DNA of 64,000 bases from JBBSNV01 sp964458605 (GTDB lineage Bacteria; Pseudomonadota; Alphaproteobacteria; Reyranellales; JAQSWP01), in the NCBI GenBank assembly GCA_964458605.1, contig CAYWLS010000010.1:60201-124200 (forward strand). Reading direction: 5' to 3'. Of this stretch, positions 17,601 through 25,222 are shown piece by piece. Under the pieces are notes generated by a model that was given only the letters and a program-made list of their open reading frames with translations, searched no databases and had not been told where the DNA came from. Each line of letters opens with the position of its first letter. The stretch's first letter is position 1. A program made the position numbers and the translations under genes.

Positions 17601-19520
17601 GCGCAGCTTGACGGCGTCGAGATCGACCGCGCCGCCGTCCATGGTCTCGAGCCAGAAATCGTGCAGATAGACGCGCACGGTTTCCTCGCCATGGCCGCCG
17701 GCCAGTTGCGGCTCGATCAGATGGGGCACCTCGGCGATGACGCGCAGGCCCATATTCTCCAGCACCGGCAGCACGTCGCTCAAGGTGATCGGCGCCTGGG
17801 CGCGCAGCAGCTTCAGCGCCAGGCCGTGGCGCTCCTGCCCGGCGTGGCGGTAGAGCGCGATCTGCAGCTTGCCGCTGTTCAGGGCGTGCTCGGCGGCGTC
17901 GATATCCGCCACCGCCGTGGCCGGGTCCTGGCCTTCCCGATAGCCGGCATGGAAGGCCTGGGCATAGCGCTGCAGCAGGCGCAGGCCGATCTCCTCGCCA
18001 TGGGCCTGCACCAGCGCCGCGCGCAGCCGGTCGCGCCAGTTGCGCGCCGCCTCGACCAGGCGCAGCTCGATCTCCTCGCGCCGCCACGGCGACACGCCGC
18101 CGGATACCCGGACGACGAACAGCACGCGCGCCAGCGGCGAATCCTCGGCCAGGAACGGCGAATAGGAGGCCACCTTGCCGCCGAAGGCCTGTTCCAGCAC
18201 CTGGCCGAAGCGCTGGCGCAGGGCGCTGTCGTAGCGCTCGCGCGGCGTATAGACCAGGCACGAGACGTAGCGGCCCAGCGCGTCCTGGCGCACGAACACC
18301 GCCGTGCGCGGCCGCTCCTGCAGCTTGATGATACCCAGCGCCGTGTCGAGCAGCGCGCCGCGCTCGTACTGGAACAGCTCCTCGCGCGGGAAGCTCTCCA
18401 GGATCGCCAGCAGCGCCTTGCCGTCATGGCCGGCCGGATCGAAGCCCGCCGCCTGCAGCAGCCACTCGACCTTGCGCCGCAACAGGGGGATGAAGCGCGG
18501 CGAGGAGTAGTAGGCGGTCGAGGTGAACAGGCCGGCGAAACGATGCTCGCCCACCGCCCGGCCGTCGGCGTCGTAATCCTTGACCACGATCACGTCGAGC
18601 GCGGCGGCGCGATGCACGGTGGAAACGCGGTCGGCCTTGACGATCAGCAGCGGCTCGGCGCCGGCGGCGAAATCGACGATCGCCTCGGGCATCGCCCGCT
18701 CCCCGGCCATGGTCTCGAACAGCCCGACATGGTCGTGGCGCAGAACGCCCAGCGCCGCGCCCGGCACCAGAGCATAGCCGCCGCTGCCCGGCGGATCGAT
18801 GTAGCGATAGCGCCGGTAGCCCAGGAAGGTGAAATGGTTGGCGCCCAGCCATTCGAGGAAGGCGCCGATCTCGGCCATGTCCTCGGCCGACTGGCCGGGC
18901 AGCGCGCGCGGCAGGGAGGCGGCAACGCTGGCCAGCGCGCCGCGCATGGACTGCCAGTCGCCGACCGCGTCGCGCACGTCGGCCAGCACCGCCAGCAATC
19001 CCTGCCGCAGCTTTTCCAGCGCCGCAGCCGGCTGGCGATCGATCTCGACATAGATCATCGATTCGCGCCGGCCGCCCGGTGCATGGGCGGGACCGAAGGC
19101 CTGCAGCAAGCCGGACCCGTCGCGCTGTACCGCCACCACGGGATGGGCCAGCAGATGCACGGCGATCTCCCGCCGCACCAGCTCGGCGGTCAGCGAATCG
19201 ACCAGGAACGGCATGTCGTCGTTGATCGCCAGGATGACGGTGTGAGGCGAGGCCCAGCCGCATTCCGCCGGATCGGGATTGAAGATCTGAAGCAGCGCGG
19301 CGCCGGGCTGGCGCTGCCGCGCCGCATCGAACAGCGCCTGTGCGCCGCCGGCGCGATCGGCGGCCGAGGCCGCGGCCAGATCCTCGCCCGGCACGCCGGC
19401 ATAGAGCGCCTGGGCAAAACCCATCAGCGCCTGCGGCGGCGACCGGTCATGGCGGTGCCCCGCCGCCTGCACGATGGCGGCGAGCAAGGCGCGGTGCTGC
19501 TCGAGGGCATTGTCAGGCAT
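14616..19520 (-). CDS. NAD-specific glutamate dehydrogenase, large (180-kDa) type
   Basis: 1634-aa cytosolic enzyme of the GDH-180 family, deaminating glutamate to 2-oxoglutarate and ammonia with NAD+; a catabolic enzyme. Length is typical (~1600 aa). Long N-terminal regulatory part with ACT-like segments, then the catalytic core with RGGIRWSDRREDFRTEILGL, VPVGSKGGFVVKR, GVGDMSGDVFGNGML and NTDAMDNSAGVDCSDHEVNIK, then a long C-terminal domain. Start set by GGAGG about 7 bases upstream. Divergent from a glutaminase gene, giving a Gln-Glu-2-oxoglutarate catabolic pair. In characterised members the enzyme is allosterically controlled (for example by aspartate or arginine); that is family knowledge. 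Confidence 0.95.
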   Translation of the reverse strand: MPDNALEQHRALLAAIVQAAGHRHDRSPPQALMGFAQALYAGVPGEDLAAASAADRAGGAQALFDAARQRQPGAALLQIFNPDPAECGWASPHTVILAINDDMPFLVDSLTAELVRREIAVHLLAHPVVAVQRDGSGLLQAFGPAHAPGGRRESMIYVEIDRQPAAALEKLRQGLLAVLADVRDAVGDWQSMRGALASVAASLPRALPGQSAEDMAEIGAFLEWLGANHFTFLGYRRYRYIDPPGSGGYALVPGAALGVLRHDHVGLFETMAGERAMPEAIVDFAAGAEPLLIVKADRVSTVHRAAALDVIVVKDYDADGRAVGEHRFAGLFTSTAYYSSPRFIPLLRRKVEWLLQAAGFDPAGHDGKALLAILESFPREELFQYERGALLDTALGIIKLQERPRTAVFVRQDALGRYVSCLVYTPRERYDSALRQRFGQVLEQAFGGKVASYSPFLAEDSPLARVLFVVRVSGGVSPWRREEIELRLVEAARNWRDRLRAALVQAHGEEIGLRLLQRYAQAFHAGYREGQDPATAVADIDAAEHALNSGKLQIALYRHAGQERHGLALKLLRAQAPITLSDVLPVLENMGLRVIAEVPHLIEPQLAGGHGEETVRVYLHDFWLETMDGGAVDLDAVKLRFQTAFAHVWGGDMESDRFNRLVLNGGLQWREVALLRAYCKYLRQAGIPFSQNYMEDALNGNAGIAALLAQRFEARFDPEKQDQAEARCAEIDARISAALEKVASLDQDRILRRFWNAIAATLRTNFFQTADDGWAKPWISFKLDSHKIDELPLPRPMVEVSVYSPRMEGIHLRGGKVARGGIRWSDRREDFRTEILGLMKAQMVKNAVIVPVGSKGGFVVKRPPSPTGQPLADREAMNAEVVACYSILMDGLLDITDNLVDGRIVPPARVVRLDGDDPYLVVAADKGTATFSDIANGIARDYGFWLGDAFASGGSVGYDHKKMAITARGAWECVKRHFRELGLDTQTTQFTAVGVGDMSGDVFGNGMLRSDRIRLLAAFDHRHIFLDPDPADPAASFAERQRLFDLPRSSWDDYAKALISPGGGVFARSLKSIPLSAEVRAMLDLEQDRVAPDQLIQAILKARVDLLFFGGIGTYVKASTESNAEAGDRANDAHRIDGRDIRAHVVGEGANLGVTQRGRIEAAQAGIKINTDAMDNSAGVDCSDHEVNIKIALANAVKAGALTMEQRDELLPQMTEEVAALVLRDNYQQSQAISVAEAQAPATLAQHARMMRNLELAGKLDRAVEFLPEPEEIARRQANGRGLTRPELCVLLAYAKIALNEELLESDLPDDPLLEAELLRYFPPEMSHRFRDAIDAHRLRRNIVATRVVNSMINRVGSAFVDSVAERTGARGADIARAYALARDIFALRPIWERIEALDAELVARAQIDMLLATQRLVDVATVWLLRNLATPFDARQAAQRFAPQIERLRAGLPGLLPQNERVALDQRVAALVKERAPQDLAERIAALESLGVAPELVRLAERQSVAIEAAARVYFAVGERFGIAWLRQAAQRLPRDTQWQGLAVGALLDDLATQQAELAASLLAAGQRDAEPAPDWLKPRQRAVERLDRLFADLRGQGHADLAMLTVAARELRALNMPVDAPGAAGAPQMAQA

Positions 19521-19544
19521 CGCGGCCTCCCGTCATGACGCTTG

Positions 19545-19609
19545 GGCCACGCGACGGCTGCGCCATCGCCAGGCCACGCGACGGCTGCGCCATCGCCAGG
19601 CCATGCGCG
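19545..19609. repeat. 27-bp tandem repeat upstream of NAD-GDH
   Basis: A 27-base unit beginning GGCCACGCGACGGCTGCGCC occurs at 19545-19571 and exactly again at 19572-19598, followed by a partial third copy (GGCCATGCGCG, one mismatch). It lies 25 bases upstream of the NAD-GDH start, inside its probable 5' leader or promoter. The rest of the 297-base interval to the glutaminase gene shows no gene. Confidence 0.85.
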
Positions 19610-19817
19610 GGCCCGACCATGCTAGGCCATCGCGGCACGCGACTGAACCGACATCTGCTTCAATAACCGGCATCTGCGCGTCCCTTACGCACGTACTATC
19701 CCGCAACGAACCATTCTGCCGCAACGCGATTGACGATTTTCGCGCGCCCAACGCTATACGCGGCTGGCAAGGGTATTGCTGCACTGCGCAGGGGCGTAGG
19801 GGTTAATTCGGCGCAGG

Positions 19818-21671
19818 GTGGAGACATTGCCGTTTTCGCAAGCTTCGACCGGACAGGCGCGTTCGCCGGTCATCGACATGCTGCACGAGATCTATCAGGT
19901 GCTGGCCGACGACCTGCGCGGCAAGCTGGCCGACTACATCCCCGAACTGGCGATGGTCGATCCCGACCGCTTCGGCATCGCCGTCGCCATGGCCGACGGC
20001 CATGTCTACGAGGTCGGCGACACCGGCGTTCCGTTCAGCATCCAGTCGGTGTCCAAGCCGCTGGTCTACGGCATGGCGCTGCGCGACAACGGCATGGAGC
20101 ATGTCATCCGCAAGATCGGCGTCGAGCCCTCGGGCGAGGCGTTCAACTCGATCGTGTTCGACACCGTGCACAACCGGCCGTTCAACCCGATGGTCAATTC
20201 CGGCGCCATCGCCGCCACGGCGCTGATCGGCGGCGCCGATCACGCCGACCGCCTGGCGCGCATCCTCGACCAGTTCCGCGCCTTCGCCGGCCGGCCGCTG
20301 GCCATCGACGAGAAGATCTACCGGTCGGAGGCCACCACCGGCCATCGCAACCGCGCCATCGCCTATCTCGAACTCAACGCCGGCATGATCGGCGGCAATG
20401 TCGACGAACATCTCGACCTCTATTTCCGCCAATGCTCGGCGCTGGTGACGGCGCGCGACCTGGCGGTGATCGGCGCCACGCTGGCCAATGGCGGCGTCAA
20501 TCCGCTGACCCGCGAGCGGGCGCTGCGCGCGGATTATTGCCGCCACGTGCTGAGCGTGATGACCAGCTGCGGCATGTACGACTACGCCGGCTCGTGGGAA
20601 TTCAGCGTCGGCCTGCCGGCCAAGAGCGGCGTCGGCGGCGGCATCATGGCGGTGCTGCCCGGCCAGCTCGGCATCGGCATCTTCTCGCCGCGGCTGGACG
20701 AGCACGGCAACAGCCATCGCGGCGTCAGGGTGTGCGAGGCGCTGTCGAGCCGGCTCAAGCTGCACATGCTGGACCATCGCGGCGCGGCGCCGGCGGTGAT
20801 CCGCCGCCACTATCGCGGCGCGCAGGTGCGCTCCAAGCGGGTCCGGGCCGGGGCGGCGCGGCGCGCGCTGGAGCGGCTGGGCAACGATATCGCCGCCTTC
20901 GAGCTGCAGGGCGATCTCAGCTTCGCCAATACCGAGATGCTGATCCGCCGCGTCACCGACGAATTGTCCAGCGCCAGCCATTTCATCGTCGACGCCGAGC
21001 GGGTCACCTCGATCAACGCGGTGGCGCGCAACATGCTGAGCGACCTGCGCCGGCTGATCGAGCGCCACGGCAAGAAGATGATCTTCGTGCCGATGCGGGC
21101 GCGCGAGGCCAAGACCGACACCAGCTACTGGGACGACACCGTGGCGCACGATATCGACGCCGCGCTCGAGGCGGCCGAACGCGAGCTGTTGCGCCAGGCG
21201 GGCTTCGAGACCGAGGACGACAAGCTGGCCATGCCGCTGCACGACTTCGACCTGCTCGACGGCTTCACGGCCGCCGATATCGAGGTGCTGCGCACCCATC
21301 TCACCACCGCGCGCTACGCGGCGGGCCAGACCATCATCGCCAACGGCGATCTCGCCGACCGGTTCTATTTCCTGGAGCGCGGCTCGGTCGATGTGCGCAT
21401 CGCCGCCGACGACGCCCGCGACTGGGTGCGGCTGGGCACCATCGATGCCGGCAACGTGTTCGGCGAAGTCGCGGTATTCGGCGGCGGCCGGCGTACCGCC
21501 GACGTGGTGGCGCGCCTGGCGGTCGAGGTGCAATGCCTGTCGCTGGCCGACATGGAACGGCTGCTGGCGCAGCACCCGGCGCTCTATAGCCGGCTCCTGA
21601 CGGCGGTGGGCGGCAACCTGTCCGAGCGGCTGCGGCGCGCCAACACGGAAATCAGCGCCCTGGCGTCCTAG
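19818..21671 (+). CDS. glsA: Glutaminase fused to STAS and cyclic-nucleotide-binding domains
   Basis: 617-aa protein. Residues ~15-320: beta-lactamase-like glutaminase (glutamine to glutamate plus ammonia) with the catalytic S77-V-S-K80 (FSIQSVSKPLVYG), FNPMVNSGAIAATALI and GSWEFSVGLPAKSGVGGGIM. Residues ~360-455: STAS domain (LSFANTEMLIRRVTDEL ... FIVDAERVTSINAVARNML). Residues ~475-595: CRP-like cyclic-nucleotide-binding domain (GQTIIANGDLADRFYFLERG, GNVFGEVAVFGGGRRTADVVA). Start is GTG 19818; TTG or a later ATG at 19878 are possible. The extra domains suggest regulation by a nucleotide second messenger or by partners. Divergent from NAD-GDH. Confidence 0.9.
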   Translation: METLPFSQASTGQARSPVIDMLHEIYQVLADDLRGKLADYIPELAMVDPDRFGIAVAMADGHVYEVGDTGVPFSIQSVSKPLVYGMALRDNGMEHVIRKIGVEPSGEAFNSIVFDTVHNRPFNPMVNSGAIAATALIGGADHADRLARILDQFRAFAGRPLAIDEKIYRSEATTGHRNRAIAYLELNAGMIGGNVDEHLDLYFRQCSALVTARDLAVIGATLANGGVNPLTRERALRADYCRHVLSVMTSCGMYDYAGSWEFSVGLPAKSGVGGGIMAVLPGQLGIGIFSPRLDEHGNSHRGVRVCEALSSRLKLHMLDHRGAAPAVIRRHYRGAQVRSKRVRAGAARRALERLGNDIAAFELQGDLSFANTEMLIRRVTDELSSASHFIVDAERVTSINAVARNMLSDLRRLIERHGKKMIFVPMRAREAKTDTSYWDDTVAHDIDAALEAAERELLRQAGFETEDDKLAMPLHDFDLLDGFTAADIEVLRTHLTTARYAAGQTIIANGDLADRFYFLERGSVDVRIAADDARDWVRLGTIDAGNVFGEVAVFGGGRRTADVVARLAVEVQCLSLADMERLLAQHPALYSRLLTAVGGNLSERLRRANTEISALAS

Positions 21672-22144
21672 ATTTCGGCCGCCGCCCACCGCCCCCATCC
21701 AGGGGGCGATCCGCTCCGGGGCATTCGGTTTTCCACGCGGTCATCCACCAGCGCTGGTGGCGCTCCCCGCAAAGCCCGGTTTTTGGGGCAGGCGCCGGCC
21801 GCGATTTTGCTTGACGGCACTTCTCCGGGATTTTTGCCCCGATGTCGTTTTAACCGCCTCAATTATAAAAGTTTTCTGACACCGTCGCGTTTTGCCGGCG
21901 GCGCAATACCGTTATCGACAGAAAATTACAATGCAATTGAAAGCCAAATAATCAAGCAATTTCAGCATACTATGCTGTCAAGTTGATTTTCTTGTTTACC
22001 GGAGAATTTCTCCGATGACGTCAAAACGTCTTTGGCTATCATCCGACTAATGGTGGCTGCGCAACGCCGCTGCCCAATATCTGGTGGTCTTCCACAAACT
22101 GTCCTTTGCACAGTTGTGGACAAGAAAGTCGAAGGGGGCCCGAA
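21672..22144 (+). promoter_or_regulatory. Long AT-rich leader/promoter region of nrdA with several palindromes
   Basis: 473 bases without a gene. The first part has hairpins after glsA (CCCCC/GGGGG near 21700; perfect palindrome CCACCAGCGCTGGTGG at 21745-21760), possible glsA terminators. From ~21850 the DNA is AT-rich, unlike the rest of the window. Three dyads: CAGCATA-C-TATGCTG at 21963-21977, GGAGAA-T-TTCTCC at 22001-22013, and CCACAAACTGT / ACAGTTGTGG at 22092-22119. The last contains two DnaA-box-like sequences (TTCCACAAA, TGTGGACAA). These are candidate operators for ribonucleotide reductase control; no match to the NrdR box consensus was recognised. Confidence 0.5.
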
Positions 22145-24004
22145 GTGTTTGACGTCATTCAAGTCGCCGATGGCGGCAGGGTTGTTATTGACCCGACCCG
22201 GGATGCCAAACTCACCAATTTCGGCAAGGCGACCCTTGAGGATCGCTATTTGCTGCCTGGAGAAACCATCCAGCAGATGTTCGCCCGCGTCGCCAGCACC
22301 TTTGCCGACGACCATGGCCATGCCCAGCGGCTCTACGACTACATTTCCAATCTGTGGTTCATGCCGGCGACGCCGGTGCTGAGCAATGGCGGCACCAATC
22401 GCGGCCTGCCGATCTCCTGCTTCCTCAACGAGGCCAACGATTCGCTCGAAGGCATCGTCGGGCTGTGGAACGAGAACGTGTGGCTGGCGGCGCGCGGCGG
22501 CGGCATCGGCTCCTACTGGGGCAATCTGCGCTCGATCGGCGAGAAGGTCGGCATGAACGGCAAGACCTCCGGCGTGGTGCCGTTCATCCGCGTCATGGAT
22601 TCGCTGACCCTGGCGATTTCGCAGGGCTCGCTGCGGCGCGGCTCGGCCGCCTGCTACCTGCCGGTCAGCCATCCCGAGATCGAGGAATTCATCGAGATGC
22701 GCCGCCCGACCGGCGGCGACCCCAACCGCAAGGCGCTCAACCTGCATCACGGCATCCTGATCCCCGATGCCTTCATGCGCGCGGTCGAGAACGACGAGGA
22801 ATGGGCGCTGACCAGCCCCAAGGACGGCGCAGTGCTGCGCAAGGTGAGCGCGCGCGAATTGTGGATCCGCATCCTGACCGCCCGGGTCGAGACCGGCGAG
22901 CCCTACATCATCAACATCGATCACGTGAACCGGGCGCTGCCCGAGCACCAGAAGCTGGGCGGCCTGACGGTCAAGACCTCCAATCTGTGCTCGGAGATCA
23001 CCCTGCCGACCGGCATCGACCGCTTCGGCGAGCAACGCACCGCGGTGTGCTGCCTGTCCTCGCTCAATCTCGAGACCTATTTCGAGTGGCAGGACCATCC
23101 GCTGTTCGTCGAGGACGTCATGCGCTTCCTCGACAACGTGCTGCAGGATTTCATCGACAAGGCGCCGGACGATTTCGCGCGCGCCAAGTATTCCGCCGCG
23201 CGCGAGCGTTCGGTCGGTCTGGGCGTGATGGGCTTCCACTCCTTCCTGCAGAAGAACGGCATCCCGCTGGAATCGGTGATGGCCAAGGTGTGGAACAAGA
23301 AGATGTTCAAGCACATCCGCAGCCACGCCGACGCCGCCTCGCAGGTGCTGGCCGCCGAGCGCGGCGCCTGCCCGGACGCCGCCGATTTCGGCATCAACGA
23401 GCGCTTCTCCAACAAGCTGGCGATCGCGCCGACCGCCTCGATCTCGATCATCGCCGGCGGCGCCTCGCCGGGCATCGAGCCGGCGGCGGCCAACAGTTTC
23501 AACCACAAGACGCTGTCGGGCTCGTTCAACGTGCGCAACCCGTATCTGGAGAAGCTGCTGGCCGACAAGGGCAGGAACGACGAGGACACCTGGACCTCGA
23601 TCACCGTCAATGGCGGCTCGGTCCAGCATCTGGAATTCCTCGACGAGCAGGAGAAGGCGGTGTTCAAGACCGCCTTCGAGATCGACCAGCGCTGGCTGAT
23701 CGAGCATGCCGCCGACCGCGCGCCGTTCATCTGCCAGGCGCAGTCGCTCAACATCTTCCTGCCGGCCGACGTGCACAAGCGCGACCTGCACCAGATCCAC
23801 CTGATGGCCTGGAAGCGCGGCGTGAAGAGCCTCTATTACCTGCGCTCGATGTCGATCCAGCGCGCCGAGGTGGCGTCGCACGACACCAGCGCCGCCACGC
23901 TCGCCGCCGCGCCGGGCGCCGAACTGCCGCTGGCGGCGATGAAGGCGCTCAACGCCGATCGCGAAAACGCCAACGATTACGAGGAATGCCTGTCCTGCCA
24001 GTGA
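22145..24004 (+). CDS. nrdA: NrdA, class Ia ribonucleoside-diphosphate reductase alpha subunit
   Basis: 619-aa large subunit reducing ribonucleotides to deoxyribonucleotides with radical supplied by NrdB. Start is GTG 22145 (FDVIQVADGG...) with AAGGGGG 7 bases upstream; upstream in-frame starts read through a palindromic leader. Seen: PATPVLSNGGTNRGLPISCF (first active-site Cys), SNLCSEITLP (second redox Cys), LGVMGFHSFLQ, PTASISIIAGGASPGIEPAAAN, the double-Tyr SLYYLRSMS and the C-terminal ECLSC shuttle cysteines at 615 and 618. No long N-terminal ATP cone is visible in this short form. The operon partner nrdB lies 1.2 kb downstream, separated by three small ORFs. Confidence 0.96.
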   Translation: MFDVIQVADGGRVVIDPTRDAKLTNFGKATLEDRYLLPGETIQQMFARVASTFADDHGHAQRLYDYISNLWFMPATPVLSNGGTNRGLPISCFLNEANDSLEGIVGLWNENVWLAARGGGIGSYWGNLRSIGEKVGMNGKTSGVVPFIRVMDSLTLAISQGSLRRGSAACYLPVSHPEIEEFIEMRRPTGGDPNRKALNLHHGILIPDAFMRAVENDEEWALTSPKDGAVLRKVSARELWIRILTARVETGEPYIINIDHVNRALPEHQKLGGLTVKTSNLCSEITLPTGIDRFGEQRTAVCCLSSLNLETYFEWQDHPLFVEDVMRFLDNVLQDFIDKAPDDFARAKYSAARERSVGLGVMGFHSFLQKNGIPLESVMAKVWNKKMFKHIRSHADAASQVLAAERGACPDAADFGINERFSNKLAIAPTASISIIAGGASPGIEPAAANSFNHKTLSGSFNVRNPYLEKLLADKGRNDEDTWTSITVNGGSVQHLEFLDEQEKAVFKTAFEIDQRWLIEHAADRAPFICQAQSLNIFLPADVHKRDLHQIHLMAWKRGVKSLYYLRSMSIQRAEVASHDTSAATLAAAPGAELPLAAMKALNADRENANDYEECLSCQ

Positions 24005-24021
24005 ATTTCAGGAGATCTAGC

Positions 24022-24405
24022 ATGGGCTATTTCGGATCCTTTGGAATCCTACCTTCGTCGCAATACCAGTTTCACTGGTGGCAGGGACTTTCCGGTCTTT
24101 GGTACGTTCATACGGTCCTGCCCCTGCATCAGTGGCGAGCCTTCGACTCCATGAATTACATACTGACACGTAGCCGGTATGACGGACTCTTCGATCCGCT
24201 TTACATCGGAGAGACGGGAGATGGGCAAGACAGAGTAGCCGGTCACGAAAAGCTGGAGCCCGCGCTTCAACTGGGTGCTACCCATGTGCACGTTCATCTT
24301 CTCGCAGAGACGCGATACCAACGGCTAGCGATTGAAACTGATCTCCGCCACCGGCACCCAACTCCACTAAACAAGCAAGGTATTGGGGCACTTGGTCTAC
24401 TTTGA
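24022..24405 (+). CDS. GIY-YIG nuclease-like protein between nrdA and nrdB
   Basis: 127-aa protein with a plausible GIY-YIG domain over residues ~50-115: NYILTR then PLYIGETGD (the GIY and YIG strands), Arg in QDRVAGHEKL, catalytic-type Glu in IETDLR and the terminal TPLN. A preceding ~45-residue Trp/His-rich N-terminus is not recognised. GGAG site 8 bases before the ATG. G+C is markedly lower than in nrdA and nrdB (around half by eye), with codon use unlike neighbours, suggesting transfer. GIY-YIG enzymes include freestanding homing endonucleases, and ribonucleotide reductase loci are classic homing targets; nuclease activity and target are inference. Confidence 0.7.
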   Translation: MGYFGSFGILPSSQYQFHWWQGLSGLWYVHTVLPLHQWRAFDSMNYILTRSRYDGLFDPLYIGETGDGQDRVAGHEKLEPALQLGATHVHVHLLAETRYQRLAIETDLRHRHPTPLNKQGIGALGLL

Positions 24406-24422
24406 TCAGGCGCCGAATCCTC

Positions 24423-24734
24423 ATGGGTGATTTTCATTATTATCTCAGCGCCAGCGGCGACGACGGCCTCTATGTCGTCACCTGCCACAGCGTGACGCGC
24501 CGCACCGCCCAGGGCGCGCGACAGGAAACGGTGTGCGCCGGCGCCGTCATGAAGATTGCCGACGACGTCTACGCCGCCGAGCTTCATGGCAAAGGCCAGG
24601 CGGCGACGCCGATCGCCGGCCAGTTCCACAGCCTCGAGGCCGCACAACGCGCCATCGAGCTCCACTACGATCACCTGCATTTCACCCCCACGCCCCGCCG
24701 GCGCCGCGCGCCGCGCCGGCAGAAAGCCCGCTAA
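24423..24734 (+). CDS. Hypothetical 103-aa protein
   Basis: Small basic-tailed protein (MGDFHYYLSASGDDGLYVVT...RRRRAPRRQKAR). Start taken at MGDFHYY; an in-frame ATG 7 codons upstream is possible. No domain recognised; residues 1-80 look like a compact alpha/beta domain and the C-terminal ~15 residues are mostly Arg/Lys. Base composition is host-like, so this is probably the original resident between nrdA and nrdB. Its stop overlaps the next ATG (TAATG), which may once have been the nrdB start. Confidence 0.6.
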   Translation: MGDFHYYLSASGDDGLYVVTCHSVTRRTAQGARQETVCAGAVMKIADDVYAAELHGKGQAATPIAGQFHSLEAAQRAIELHYDHLHFTPTPRRRRAPRRQKAR

Positions 24735-24752
24735 TGTCGCTGCTCGATTCCA
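24734..24752 (+). repeat. Direct repeat of nrdB 5' end, left copy
   Basis: ATGTCGCTGCTCGATTCCA, identical to bases 25204-25222, which are the first 19 coding bases of nrdB. The two copies flank the 155-aa ORF at a 470-base interval. Confidence 0.95.
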
Positions 24753-25201
24753 GACAGTTCACATCAAATCCAAATCGTGTGTCTCTGGTCTGGGATACGA
24801 TGCTTGATGATATTTGGTACGATTTCCTGACGCTGCAGACCACACGGAATGAATGGCTAAATCCGCAAGGCGTGTTGGTCATCTCGTCTGGCTTGGCAGG
24901 TCCCAAAAATCCCGTTTTGATCGCCAGCGGCGACGTTATGTTTCTAATTGCAAAGCATCAAAAGGAAGCTCGCCTCAGAAATATGGCTGGTCAGGGGTTG
25001 TGGGTCACCTGGGCTGAGGTTCAATCAGAGTTTATGAATGGAGTTTGCAACTTCCTCTCGCAAACTCTGAGACCGATGATTGCCACTCGTCATTCAAGAG
25101 ACGTCCCCATACCGACCAATCTCCCACCGACGCCCTCGCTGTCCGAGTATCGCATCGGATCGCTGCTCGGAGATGCGCTTCACAAGTATTCCAGGAACTG
25201 A
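24734..25201 (+). CDS. Unknown 155-aa protein inserted before nrdB
   Basis: No family recognised. The first six residues (MSLLDS) are those of NrdB because its first 19 bases duplicate the nrdB start; after that the protein is unrelated. Predicted soluble, Trp-rich middle (GQGLWVTWAEVQSEF), no signal peptide, no clear catalytic motif. Base composition is far more AT-rich than nrdB. It begins at the TAATG overlap with the previous ORF, so it uses the translation-initiation context that nrdB would have had, and ends 2 bases before the nrdB ATG. Likely a mobile or acquired gene that captured the nrdB start. Confidence 0.6.
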   Translation: MSLLDSRQFTSNPNRVSLVWDTMLDDIWYDFLTLQTTRNEWLNPQGVLVISSGLAGPKNPVLIASGDVMFLIAKHQKEARLRNMAGQGLWVTWAEVQSEFMNGVCNFLSQTLRPMIATRHSRDVPIPTNLPPTPSLSEYRIGSLLGDALHKYSRN

Positions 25202-25203
25202 AT

Positions 25204-25222
25204 ATGTCGCTGCTCGATTCCA
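25204..25222 (+). repeat. Direct repeat of nrdB 5' end, right copy
   Basis: The first 19 bases of nrdB, identical to 24734-24752. Together the copies bracket an AT-rich insertion, like a target-site or recombination duplication. Confidence 0.95.

Noticed and set aside
14721..19538. 1605-codon plus-strand open frame opposite NAD-GDH
   Set aside because: Antisense shadow; repetitive Arg/Gln/His/Ala translation without domains, whereas the minus strand encodes a complete GDH-180.
22092..22119. NrdR box upstream of nrdA
   Set aside because: The dyad (CCACAAACTGT/ACAGTTGTGG) does not fit the NrdR consensus; left as an unassigned palindrome.
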